A DNA stretch of 64,000 nucleotides from Pontederia crassipes (taxonomy: Eukaryota > Streptophyta > Magnoliopsida > Commelinales > Pontederiaceae). Below the pieces are notes generated by a model. It worked only from the letters and a program-made list of their open reading frames with translations. It was not told where the DNA came from and made no database searches. Location: NCBI GenBank assembly GCA_030549335.1, contig CM060183.1:30207052-30271051 (forward strand), written 5' to 3'. The position numbers and the translations under genes were made by a program. The stretch's first letter is position 1; the number at the start of each line of letters is the position of its first letter. This document shows, piece after piece, positions 52,794 through 64,000 of the stretch.

Positions 52794-53270
52794 TGTTATT
52801 TTCATAAATCACTTCTAAATTATTAGGATTTTTTAAATCTAACTTTAAATTACTAACTTATTTTTTTTATCCCTAAACTATCACCACTTTTTCACTTTAA
52901 TACTTCTCGTCCACTTCTGCTATATTTTCTGCTAGTTTTTTTTCTCATTTATGAAAGAACTAAATTATCCCTCCTTCTATAGCACATCAAATAATAAATA
53001 TAAAAAAATAAAAAATAAAAAATGTTCCTTGCGCTGAACACCTTCCCTCCAATTAGGGTTTAAAAGTTACGTGTCCAATATTTTTTTTAATTTTTATTTT
53101 GTATGTTTATTATTTGATGTGTTTATGGAGGCAAGAGTAATTTAGTCTTTTTATAAATGAGAAAAAAAAACTAACAACAGTGGACGGAGGACTAAAATAG
53201 AAAAGGATTAAAAAAATAAATTCATAATTTGAAATTAGATGTGGTTTAGTAATAGTTTGTAAAAATAACT
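52794..53270. mobile_element. Non-autonomous MULE-like element, copy 3 of the family
   Basis: The arms of about 200 bp are inverted and have the same word order as the elements at 5429 and 7894 (TTATTTT, AAATCTAACTTTAAATTAC, CCCTAAACTATCACCAC). Flanks ATATATATG and CTATATATG match at 8 of 9 bases, but they are simple AT sequence, so this is weak support. The core (53030-53070) is short and differs from the other copies. Confidence 0.65.
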
Positions 53271-54364
53271 CTATATATGTATAGAGAGAAAGAGAGAACT
53301 TATCTAAGGTGTCTGCATCCCTCCTCTGTTCATCAAATTAAATATTCATAAGAAAATAGGAATAAAAAGGGATTCACTATTTTAAATTCAATAATTAAAA
53401 AAATAGAGGACACAATTTCTCCCTTTAAAAAGTGAAGCCTTTATTTTTTCACATATATATATATATAAAATAAATCCTAAGTATCTACATTTTTACTATT
53501 CAAGTCATCCGTTAATTGGCAGATACATAGAAAAAAAAACAACTTCTTTTTTTTCTCAATTGCTAATTCATGAGAAATGTCTAATGTTTAAAGTTTTTTG
53601 GGTGAAATCTAATGTTTAAAGTTTGACCATGTTATGATTTCTGGAATTCTCCCATAGGCCAATCATGGGAAGAAACATATTTCTAGGTGTCGCCTAAATA
53701 ATAAGGTGCATTGTATTAATGAGTGCCCTTAATGCCATTATACGATTTATTATTTAGCTTTCCAGATCATTGCATTATTTTATAGAAGATCCCAAAGATA
53801 CTTTCTTTTCCAAACAGGTGCACGTATATCTTTTTTTCTATTATTTTTTGGAATAATAAGGACACTAAATTTTTGTCGCAGCTTGCACTTATATGAGAAA
53901 ATATGTATTTTTAAAATATATTAATGAAAAAATATTATTTTCATCTTTGGTAGGATCGTAGGACTGAAAGTAAATTTGGTGGGGCCAATTTTTTTATTCA
54001 AAAAAATCGTCAGCTATTTTTTGGATTAATTTTTAATTTAAAAATATAAAAATTAATTCTTTCGGGACATGTTTTTATATAATTACAATTTTAAAAACAT
54101 ATAATAAATTAAAATTAATGCAAGCATATTAAATTTTATAATTTACAAAATATATTACTAACATTTTGAAATGACCAAATTAGAGTTTCCATAATGTCAA
54201 CAAAAAAAGTGTATGCATTGCAATAATTGGTATGAAGATGTAACCAATGACAAGAGAGAGAATGAGATGCGACATTTCAGTTGGTCATGTCATCTTCTTC
54301 TCATTCCCCACTTTTTTATATGGTGTAATAATAAGGGATTGTCACACTATTCATTTACCTAAGT
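53271..54364. other. AT-rich spacer
   Basis: No gene or clear element is seen. Confidence 0.35.
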
Positions 54365-54373
54365 TTATACTTT

Positions 54374-55623
54374 GAGAAATGCTATAGCCTCCTAAACTCG
54401 TCAACCTAATAATCTGCCTAACAATGTAAAGTTGACATGTGGCACTGACAATTTCTTTTTAAAACATTAAAATATACTTTTCTTTTATTTCCAAATATAC
54501 CCTTATCTCTCTCCCACGTCAAATTTGCTTACCTTCCTCTAATTTTTCTCTCACGTCCACACCTTTCTTCTTTATCTTTCTCTCTCCTCTTTAATCTCAC
54601 GTTCCTTTTTTTCCGTGTGATGTCCACACCTTTTGCCATTAGAATAAGTTAAAGAAATATAACTCCATTTATTTAAGATTATTTAGTAATCCATATTTTT
54701 TAATTGCATAAACACACAACGTTGTTATGTGAATAGTTTACTTACAGTCAAATGTTACTACTATTTTTATGTCATCGGCAAATTTTTTCCTGAATAATAA
54801 AATTTGGTTTTATTTTTAATGCCTAACGATAATGAATTTTTTTCTAAGCCTGTTGCATTGAATTTGGTCTTAATAAAATGCCCTAGTTAGGTGAGTTTTC
54901 TTATTCATTATGGATATAAATAATTAGATAGATTCCTCGTTGTATAATGTTTTATCGACAATAATGTCATTTTAATTTTATTTTTGCGATGCTTTTCTAT
55001 TCAAGTTAATGAAGTAAGATCTAATGGACCATTGAGTTAGGAAATATATTTACCATTTTATATATGAATTAAAAATTGTTGGTTTTACGATACTTTTATA
55101 ACTTTTGAGGAAAAAATAAATTTTTTTTTTGAAAAATGTATAGAATTTTTTCAACAATATATATATCGATTTAGCTAATTATTATTTTGCAACTTCATTG
55201 TTTTTTTTATATTTAGTAAATTTTCCATTGGTAGAATAACATGAAAAAAAATCACAATAAATAAAGGCAAGTATGAAAAAAATAAAGAAGGCAACATATC
55301 AATACATGGTACAAAAGAAAACCATATTAAATTAAAGCTTCGTAAAAAATATTAAAAATAATATAATGGAGAAATCAAAGCATGATAAATGAAGAGGAAA
55401 AAAATATTTAAAGTGAATATATTAAATGAGATAGCATAAAAAACAATATTTAATATGAAAGATAAGGTAGATGGAATTCACGTGAGAAAGATAAGGGCAT
55501 TTTAGGAAGTAAAGTTGAAGTATATTTCAACTTTTTAAAAATACATTATGAGTGCCACTTGTCAGCCCTAAACTCTTAGGAGGATTATTAGGCACATGAG
55601 TTTAGGAGGCTATTGCATTTCTC
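54374..55623. mobile_element. Mutator-like element with perfect 9-bp target duplication
   Basis: The ends are GAGAAATGCTATAGCCTCC on the left and, read inverted, GAGAAATGCAATAGCCTCC on the right, continuing as arms of more than 130 bp (CACGT, ATAAGGG and TATACTT words inverted). TTATACTTT occurs at 54365-54373 and 55624-55632. The 1250-bp element has an AT-rich interior without a transposase frame. Confidence 0.88.
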
Positions 55624-55858
55624 TTATACTTTATACCTAATTTTACTTTCATTTTATGCACGATTAGACCAGCCAACACAGATGACAAAACAAATGTACG
55701 TAGTATGCGCATATTGAGTTATCCACGCCGGATTTATAATTTGTCATCTTATAAATAATTAATTAAAGATGTAGGGTATACAATGAATACATAGTTGATT
55801 TCTTCGTTTCAAATTGGATCGGGAATGAACATCTCTCCCCAATTATTTTGAAATAAAT

Positions 55859-58353
55859 TGTAACACTTCGACTTTTTTTCAAATTAAAAATTAATTTTTT
55901 TAATTAAAATAAATCCAATTTTTAGGATTTATTAAAAAGATAAAGTTTGAAAAGAATTAGAAATATATTTAGAGGATGAATAAAAGAAGAAGCGAAGATA
56001 AGATAAGAAAGTTTGAATATGAATAAAAATCTTATTAGATAAGAGGTATGAAAAAAGAATTCTTAATTAGATTGGGAGCTGAAGTTATAATAGATTAGGG
56101 ATTCAAAATTTAATTTAAATCTAAGTAGAAGTTTAGGATATAAAAGAAATCATAATGAGAGTTAAAGATAAGAGTTTTATGTCAAAAACAATATTTAGAA
56201 GATAAAATAATATTATTTTATTTTAAAAATTATAAGATAAGAATAATATTTATTTATTTAATTCCGAAATTCACGAATAGATATATTTAAGAGGTCAGAT
56301 AAAATAAAGAAAAGATAGTTAGAAGAGAATTAGGGATAAAGTTTCTTGAATGATTGAATTAGGACTTCTAATGAGGTTGAAATTAGGAGTTTTAAGCATA
56401 AAAATATTCAAAAAAATAAAATAATAATAAATTATTATTTTAATTCTGAAAATTAAGAAATAGTATTATTAATTATTTATTTAAATCCGAAAAATCATGG
56501 TCAATAAAAGATAAATTATAGATAAGAAGTAGAATAGGAGTTCTAATTAGATTAATACTTGAGAGACTTTACCCTATAAATAGGATCCTAAATGATCTCC
56601 TCCAACACGTCTTTTTCTTCTTTGTACTTGAGTTTTTCCTTCATCTTTGGGCTACGTTTTCTTCTTGCACGGTGCGCATGAGTGGGAGTTCCGACAGGTC
56701 ATCAAATCTCGAATCTAGCCTCTGTCTAAGGACGTCGGCCTCGTGGTTAGTCGTCACTGGATCTCACCGGAAATCACGTCCAAATCTCGAGTTTTAGGTA
56801 GTTTGAAATAGTGAAGGTACATAAAATATCGGATTCACTTTTGGATATGATTTTTTAATAGAATAGATAAGACGATGGATGAGTTAGGATTTGTACGTGT
56901 TCTTCTATGTTCCATGAATAGTTTCATATAGTTTTATGACAAACGAAGTACTGTACTGAAAGTTATGATACGCAAAAGTCTCAAAAAATACCATCGGAGT
57001 TTTGATAGTCGGAATCTGACCCGCGCAGCATGAACCCGTCCCGGGTTCCATTGTGAAATCGTAAATCCGACGGAGTCCTTTTTCGAACCTATCCCGGATT
57101 TCGAAGAAGCCTGACCCGAGCATCCACAATCGGTTCGGATTTGCCTCTACAAGTTTCAGCCTTTTAGCCAACAACGACTAAACGACTTGGCCCGCGTTGG
57201 GATTACACCCGACCCGGGTAGGTAAACATCACTCTTCATAACAATAAAGTCAGCGAACTCAACTGGGGTTCTCCTAGGAAGAAGAGGAGAACGCAACATC
57301 GAGAACCCGATCTGAGGAGAACGCAACATCGAGAACCCGATCTGAGTCTTGGTGAGCGCAGATCGAGTCCAGTTATAACCTGGCCCGGGTTTGATGGCAC
57401 TCTGCCCGGATTCATAGAACAGAGAAGAAGTTATTTTTTTATTGTTATGGTGTGCAATGATTATTGTACCCTTGTGTTAATAATACTTAACAGAGAACAG
57501 TAAGAATATTAATTAGGTCAACAAATAAAATATGTAAGATCGGACTTCTTGGCGTGGGTAAATAAAAGCCCCACACATCTTTATTGGATACGTCATTGTC
57601 CTATTTTTTTGTCATGGTTTGATCCACCTTGACAATGCATGAAGTGTCATGAATGCATATAAACAAAAGAAGTCAAGCTCGCATTAGGGCAACACGTATA
57701 AATATTCTAAAAATTGTTAAAAGTAAAAAATGTAGTGAAATGAATAGAAAAGAACAAAATCGAAAGAACGAAAAAGAACAAAACAGAAAAGAGAAAAAAA
57801 TAGAAGAGAACATAATTGAAAAGAAGAAAGAACCGAAAGGAATAGAAGGAACTGAATTAAAAAGAGAAAAGTATCGAAAAAATCGAACCGAATTGATAGC
57901 ATGATTTTCTCATACTAAAAGCTTGCCTATTTGCATTATGTTTTCTTATTCATTTGTATTATCTTATGTACTGAATATTTTATACTAATGTAAATTCTAT
58001 TTCCTTGTGTTTGAATCCCACAATTAAATCGACAAAGATAGAGGCGTGTGCAGCTAGAGATGTTCGTGGTGATGCAGTTGCACATGACATAGATGTTTAG
58101 TTTAAATTATTTTATTTTCTTTTGGTTGCTACTCTGTTATAATAAAATGAATAAAAGAACCACTTGGAAATAATAAATATGTTAGCTTCCACACTCTTAT
58201 ATGATTGGTTTATGATAGTTAATGGTTAGTTTATTTTGTTATTTCTTTATGGATTCTGTGAAAGCCCAATGGATAAAGATGAATAGTAGATAACACCAAC
58301 CAAAATAAGTTCAAATGTCACACGACAGGAGGGTGAAATTTCGGGGCGCTACA
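55859..58353 (+). mobile_element. Solo LTR, 2495 bp, probably Ty3-gypsy
   Basis: It starts TGTAACACTTCG and ends TTTCGGGGCGCTACA, with TAAAT on both sides (55854-55858 and 58354-58358). A CTATAAATAGG promoter box lies near 56574. There is no gag-pol and no second LTR, so the internal part was lost by LTR-LTR recombination. TGTAACAC...GGGGCGCTACA ends and this length are typical of chromovirus-type gypsy LTRs. A tandem duplication of about 30 bp (GAGAACGCAACATCGAGAAC) lies at about 57290-57345. Confidence 0.85.
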
Positions 58354-58358
58354 TAAAT

Positions 58359-60023
<1,665 letters not shown>

Positions 60024-60959
60024 TACCCTTCTCTTCTCCGTGTCGCGGTCTCGGGATAGGGCCAGAAATGTCAGTCGGAGGCGCGGCACGAGCTGTGGCT
60101 AATGGCGCCCTCAATTTGCCCCACTTGATCCATGCACGTCGACTTCTGGGAAGATCATGTCCCTATGCGAAAGATCCCCCCTTGCCTTGTCCCTTTGCTC
60201 GCACATCTCTCTCTCTCTCTCTCGCTCTCGCTCTCTCTCTCTCTCCTTTTCCTTTTGCAATAATTGGGCTGTGCACCCAACCAACCTTTTTTAAGCATGT
60301 GTTCGTTGCAATGCCCCTCCACCCTCTCTCACCTTATCTGCAAAGTCTCAGCTGTTGGATTTGAGCCACTTCACATGCCCATTTAAAGGCGCATCAATGA
60401 TCAATTTGCTAGGCACGAACAGCTACGGATCCAAATGTTGAGCGCTTTAGTCGGAGCTAACATACAAAAACACATCAATAAGCTTTCACTTTACTTCCAA
60501 GTTTACCGACCACAGTCATGTGATGTACACATATATACATTGGACGGATCCACAGCAAGTTCTTGTCACAAAAGAAACTTCGTCGCGAGCTTCTTAGCCA
60601 GGTTCTTGGTTTCGCAGGATGCAGGTTAAGATTTCTGGCTTCTTCTTTGTTACATAAACATCTCCTCAAAAGAAGATAAACCATTTAAGACTCGTACATA
60701 TGGAATATGCTTACTGATTTTTCCGGGTTAAACCCTAGTATTCATAAGTAATTCTATTCGAGGTAAGGGGTGTAAAGATTAAACCAAAATGATCAGTGGC
60801 TCTCATTCCAAGTTGTTTGAACTAAATCTGAAGCTTCAGCGTCGTTAAAAGAAAAAAAGAGATAAAATAATACGTACTTTTCAGAAAGTATGGCATGCAA
60901 TTAAATTGATTTGTACGTAAAATCATCTGGGAACGTCTTTTTTGCATGACTGTGCACCC

Positions 60960-61421
60960 CAAAAAATTCTTAGCCTATCTAAAGTTAAATTTTATTGTTT
61001 TATATGGTAGTGAATGTTGGGCTATGAAGGAACAATATGAACGTAAAATGGGGGTAGCCGAAATGAGAATATTGAGATGGATGTGTGGTCATACAAGATT
61101 AGATAAGATTAGGAATGACCATATACGTGAACGAGTCGGAGTGGCTTCTATTAGTGAGAAAATGGTAGAGAATCGTTTGAGATGGTTTGGTCATGTTCAG
61201 AGAAGACCATTAGATGCGCCAGTAAGAAAAGTAGATCAAATAATTTGGAGTTCGATTAAAAGAGGGAGAGGGAGGCCAAGACGGACACTTGGCGAACTAA
61301 TAGAGCAAGATCTATTGGTGAATAATATACCGAAAGGTTTGGTTACTAATAGAGCGGAATGACGTCGTATGATCCATGTAGCCGATCCCACCTAGTGGGA
61401 TAAGGCTTTGTTGTTGTTGTT
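60960..61421 (+). mobile_element. 5'-truncated LINE (RTE-like), C-terminal RT end
   Basis: An open frame reads VLYGSECWAMKEQYERKMG, AEMRILRWMCGHTR, IRERVGVASISEKM, RLRWFGHVQRRP and KRGRGRPRRTLGELI, the standard C-terminal end of plant LINE reverse transcriptase. The 3' UTR is short, and GTTGTTGTTGTT forms the tail. Almost all of the RT and the endonuclease are missing. The 3' end is shared with the intronic copy at 49729-49908. Confidence 0.92.
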
Positions 61422-62106
61422 TAATTTATTACCATAGTTAATTAACTAATGCAGTTTAATCAGCACAACAGCTTGACTGTTTCTGAAAACAAAGGGGAAA
61501 AGTGGTGTAATTAATACCACATTAGCAGGAATGTGAGTAGGAAGACAACTTCAAACCTGTCATGCTAATAAGAACAGCTGAAAGAAACTTTGAACTACGC
61601 ATCCTCGAAGCTTCCTCTTTTGCGGTGTGCATATAAATAGCAGCTACAGAAAGAGAGAAGAATATTTATATATGCTGCAAAGGGGCATATATATTTTTGT
61701 TGCGGTTGATGATGATGATGATGATGGCAGCGATGATGATTCAGGAAAAGTAATTGTTAAGTAGAAAAAACGGATCTGAAAATGATGGAAAGCAGCAAAA
61801 TGCAAGCGTGATGTCCTCCTTTTGTCAGAGCCGCAATAAAGGAGAGCCGGAAGATCCAAAAGCCGGAGGGAGTCGCTTTCCGTGCTCAGAGCGAAAGATA
61901 GCGAAAGAACGAAGCAAACGCGCAGGAGGAGGAAGAAAGAGATCGATCGATCGACCTGCGCGCAGCTACGGCTGGAGACTTCGTGAAATCTCATTCACCC
62001 CTCGCCATTATGTCTAATCAGCCCTAAACTTGGCTTCTGCGGCTTTACTTGGAGGGGGACGTTGGCGTTGGTCAGAAGGAGTCGGCCGCTGAAACTTATC
62101 GCCACC
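61422..62106. other. Upstream region of the TCP gene
   Basis: No coding gene is recognised. It contains an ATATAAATAG box at 61631-61640 on the plus strand, followed by a leader-like stretch, so a distal transcription start is possible. Confidence 0.35.
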
Positions 62107-62114
62107 TTTATAAT
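62107..62114 (+). promoter_or_regulatory. Possible TATA box of the TCP gene
   Basis: TTTATAAT about 590 bp before the ATG. If used, it places the CT tract in the 5' UTR. Confidence 0.35.
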
Positions 62115-62165
62115 CCTTGACTGTTGTCTGTCAACGCCGCCCGCTCCATTCTTTTAATCCTTTGT

Positions 62166-62169
<4 letters not shown>

Positions 62170-62246
<77 letters not shown>

Positions 62247-62263
62247 CCTCTCTCTCCCCACAA
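62170..62263 (+). repeat. (CT)n tract upstream of the TCP gene
   Basis: CT repeats broken by two CCCT interruptions, about 440 bp before the ATG, in the promoter or 5' UTR. Confidence 0.95.
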
Positions 62264-62687
62264 CTTACACAGACCACAGGTGTCACTGGCTTTTCTCTCC
62301 ACCACCAATCGATATATATATGGAGGTCTAGTGATATATACTTGCCCTTCAGATTCAGATATTACAGCTACATTTGTTGTTGCTGTCATAGACCCACAAG
62401 TGAACTGGTCATATTGGCAATTGAGTAGGAGAATTTGATGTATGGGGCGAGCTCTTAATTAGCGGGGACAAGTCTAGTAGATCAATTAGCGAAGAGGAGA
62501 TGCAGACAGCAAGCAGAACCTACGACTAGATCTTCAGAGAAGAGCAAGCAGGAGGGGATTGAAGAAAGCTGAGGATCTAAAAGAATCGATTTTTATGATA
62601 CAAGTTACCGTATCTAACTTACCATTTGTAGCACACGAGAGGTTCTTGTTTCCTACCCTCCCTTTCCTCTTTGTCTGTCTCTGAAGG

Positions 62688-62750
62688 ATGCGCGGCTGTC
62701 CATGGAGGACAACAGCCGTGGCTACAACCAGCGGAAATATCACCAGCTGA
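62688..62750 (+). other. Upstream open frame overlapping the TCP start
   Basis: An ATG 14 bases before the TCP start opens a 20-codon frame (MRGCPWRTT...) that ends inside the TCP coding region. A ribosome starting here would miss the TCP start. Whether it lies in the mRNA depends on the true transcription start. Confidence 0.5.
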
Positions 62751-63709
62751 GGGGTGCCGGGGAGCTGATAGAGGTGCACGGAGGCCACATTGTGCGGTCC
62801 ACAGGTCGGAAGGACCGCCATAGCAAGGTGTTCACCGCCAAAGGCCCGAGGGACCGGCGAGTCCGCCTCTCTGCGCACACCGCCATCCAGTTCTACGACG
62901 TCCAAGACCGCCTTGGCTATGATCGCCCGAGCAAGGCCGTCGACTGGCTCATCCAGAACGCCAAAGCCTCCATAGACCAGCTCGGCGAGCCCTCCCCGTG
63001 TAACGCTAACGCCCCTTCGGATCAGCAGAACGCCCGTGAACCATCGATGCTCGAAGTCAAAGCAGATCTACCAGTAAGCTACAGCATCAGCGTCGCCTCC
63101 TTCCTCCCTCCTCTGGATGGCGAGAACTCCATGAAGTCCTTCCCTGTCGCCGCTGTCACGGGGTCGTCCTACGAGAACTGCACGCCGGATCTCCTGCCGA
63201 GCGCCAGCAGCCAAGCGCAGGACCTCAGTTTGTCCCTCCAATCCTTTCACGAACCCATCTTTCAGCAAGCTCACCACCAACACAGTCATCCCGATTCCAC
63301 GATGCACACCTTCTTCTCGGGTACCGCAAGTTTAGCTCACGGCGCGACTCCTGTCAGCTGGCCAGCGCACGGCGAGAGAATGCTCACGTTTAACGCGGCT
63401 GACGCGCTTTGTGGCGGCGGAGGCGGCGGAGAATTTGCCTACAACGTCGCGTTCTCGCAACATAACCAAAGCCAGTTCACTCAGAGGGAACCCCTTCAGT
63501 CCAGTAACTTGTCCCCGGTTCGCGCCTGGATGGACCCGTCGGCTATCCAACAGTCTTCCTTTTCAGCCGCCGCCGCCGCCGCCACCGGCATGTTTCTGCC
63601 CGCTGGCTACGGCGGCTTCCCGGGGTTCGACATACCGGTGCGAGTCCATGGTGGTGAAGCAGAGCAGGGCGGCATTGACAGAAAGCCGCACCCTGCTCCT
63701 CACCAGTGA
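62702..63709 (+). CDS. CIN-class TCP transcription factor (TCP4-like)
   Basis: A single exon of 335 residues. Residues 25-95 are the TCP domain: a basic region [20 protein letters not shown], helix [21 protein letters not shown], loop, and helix [17 protein letters not shown]. The short basic region without the class I insertion and the PSKAVDWL helix mark class II, CIN type. The rest is Ser/Gln-rich with a Gly run (GGGGGG) and a poly-Ala tract near 294-300. A microRNA319 pairing site encoding REPLQSS lies at about residues 261-268. CIN-TCPs bind GGNCCC-type DNA sites and limit leaf cell division and promote maturation; miR319 cleaves their mRNAs. The length fits the TCP3/4/10/24 group. The start chosen is the first ATG in frame with the TCP domain. 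Confidence 0.95.
   Translation: MEDNSRGYNQRKYHQLRGAGELIEVHGGHIVRSTGRKDRHSKVFTAKGPRDRRVRLSAHTAIQFYDVQDRLGYDRPSKAVDWLIQNAKASIDQLGEPSPCNANAPSDQQNAREPSMLEVKADLPVSYSISVASFLPPLDGENSMKSFPVAAVTGSSYENCTPDLLPSASSQAQDLSLSLQSFHEPIFQQAHHQHSHPDSTMHTFFSGTASLAHGATPVSWPAHGERMLTFNAADALCGGGGGGEFAYNVAFSQHNQSQFTQREPLQSSNLSPVRAWMDPSAIQQSSFSAAAAAATGMFLPAGYGGFPGFDIPVRVHGGEAEQGGIDRKPHPAPHQ
63483..63504 (+). promoter_or_regulatory. miR319 target site
   Basis: It contains GAGGGAACCCCTTCAGTCC. The 3' half CCCCTTCAGTCCA is the conserved pairing core of miR319 targets in CIN-TCP genes, and it is in the expected place, downstream of the TCP domain in the coding region. Confidence 0.88.
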
Positions 63710-64000
63710 TGTGAAGACATGAAACAGCTGAATGCGTCTCACCAACTGTTCACAAAGGTAAAATCCCATTTGTTCACCTTCACATTGGCTTCTATTATTT
63801 CTTGACATCACTGTGCTCAGTGGTCAATATGAGTTCATGCTTCAATCTTTTCACATACCAGGAAGCATTTCTGGTCATGTCACTTCTAACCAGTTCCTTT
63901 TTTTTATCTTTCAGTCTGTTCGCTTGTTCTATTGCTTAAGATTTTGCCTTTGCTAAGTGCCCCATTGCGGGCCGTTCATGTTATGTATCAATCGTACCAT
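63710..64000 (+). other. 3' UTR of the TCP gene
   Basis: No coding is seen. A donor-like AAAG/GTAAAAT at 63757 suggests a possible 3' UTR intron. Confidence 0.5.

Noticed and set aside
56905..57174. 89-codon minus-strand frame
   Set aside because: It lies inside the solo LTR and resembles no known domain.
61644..61994. Minus-strand 116-codon frame with a hydrophobic start
   Set aside because: Low-complexity Ser/Leu content and no family match; likely chance in the TCP upstream region.

Overview
The window is nuclear DNA from a flowering plant. It holds intron-rich genes of plant families, plant signalling-peptide genes, many retrotransposon and DNA-transposon remnants, and a decayed fragment of chloroplast rpoC2. 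The GC-rich coding exons set in AT-rich spacer suggest a monocot, but that is inference and I cannot name the species.

Layout: (1) 0.8-2.6 kb, + strand: the 3' end of a TRF4/5-type non-canonical poly(A) polymerase gene. (2) 2.7-11.3 kb: transposon debris, including two members of a terminal-inverted-repeat family with GC-rich cargo, an rpoC2 fragment and minisatellites. (3) 11.3-14.3 kb, - strand: a complete three-exon gene for a DUF1421/FLOE-type prion-like protein. (4) 14.3-17.5 kb: AT-rich spacer with a hAT-like element. (5) 17.5-30.3 kb: a tandem array of four CLE (CLAVATA3/ESR-related) peptide genes on the - strand with a unit of about 2.57 kb, interrupted by a decayed Ty1-copia element. 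A fifth CLE gene of another type lies at 35.8-36.0 kb. (6) 40.1-45.3 kb, - strand: a 12-exon gene resembling Arabidopsis At4g18490. (7) 48.8-51.6 kb, - strand: a four-exon Nudix hydrolase of the CoA-diphosphatase type, with a LINE fragment in an intron. (8) 52-62 kb: more transposons, including a Mutator-like element with a perfect 9-bp target duplication and a 2.5-kb solo LTR. (9) 62.7-63.7 kb, + strand: a CIN-class TCP transcription factor with a miR319 site.

The most notable content is the CLE cluster: five secreted-peptide genes on one strand within 18 kb. Four of them encode an identical CLE motif although their spacer regions have diverged. In plants CLE peptides act through receptor kinases, and CIN-TCP factors control leaf growth and maturation. 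Nothing here shows a functional link between the CLE genes and the unrelated neighbouring genes.

Exon models were built by hand from splice signals and reading-frame continuity. No database search was run, so family assignments rest on recognised motifs.
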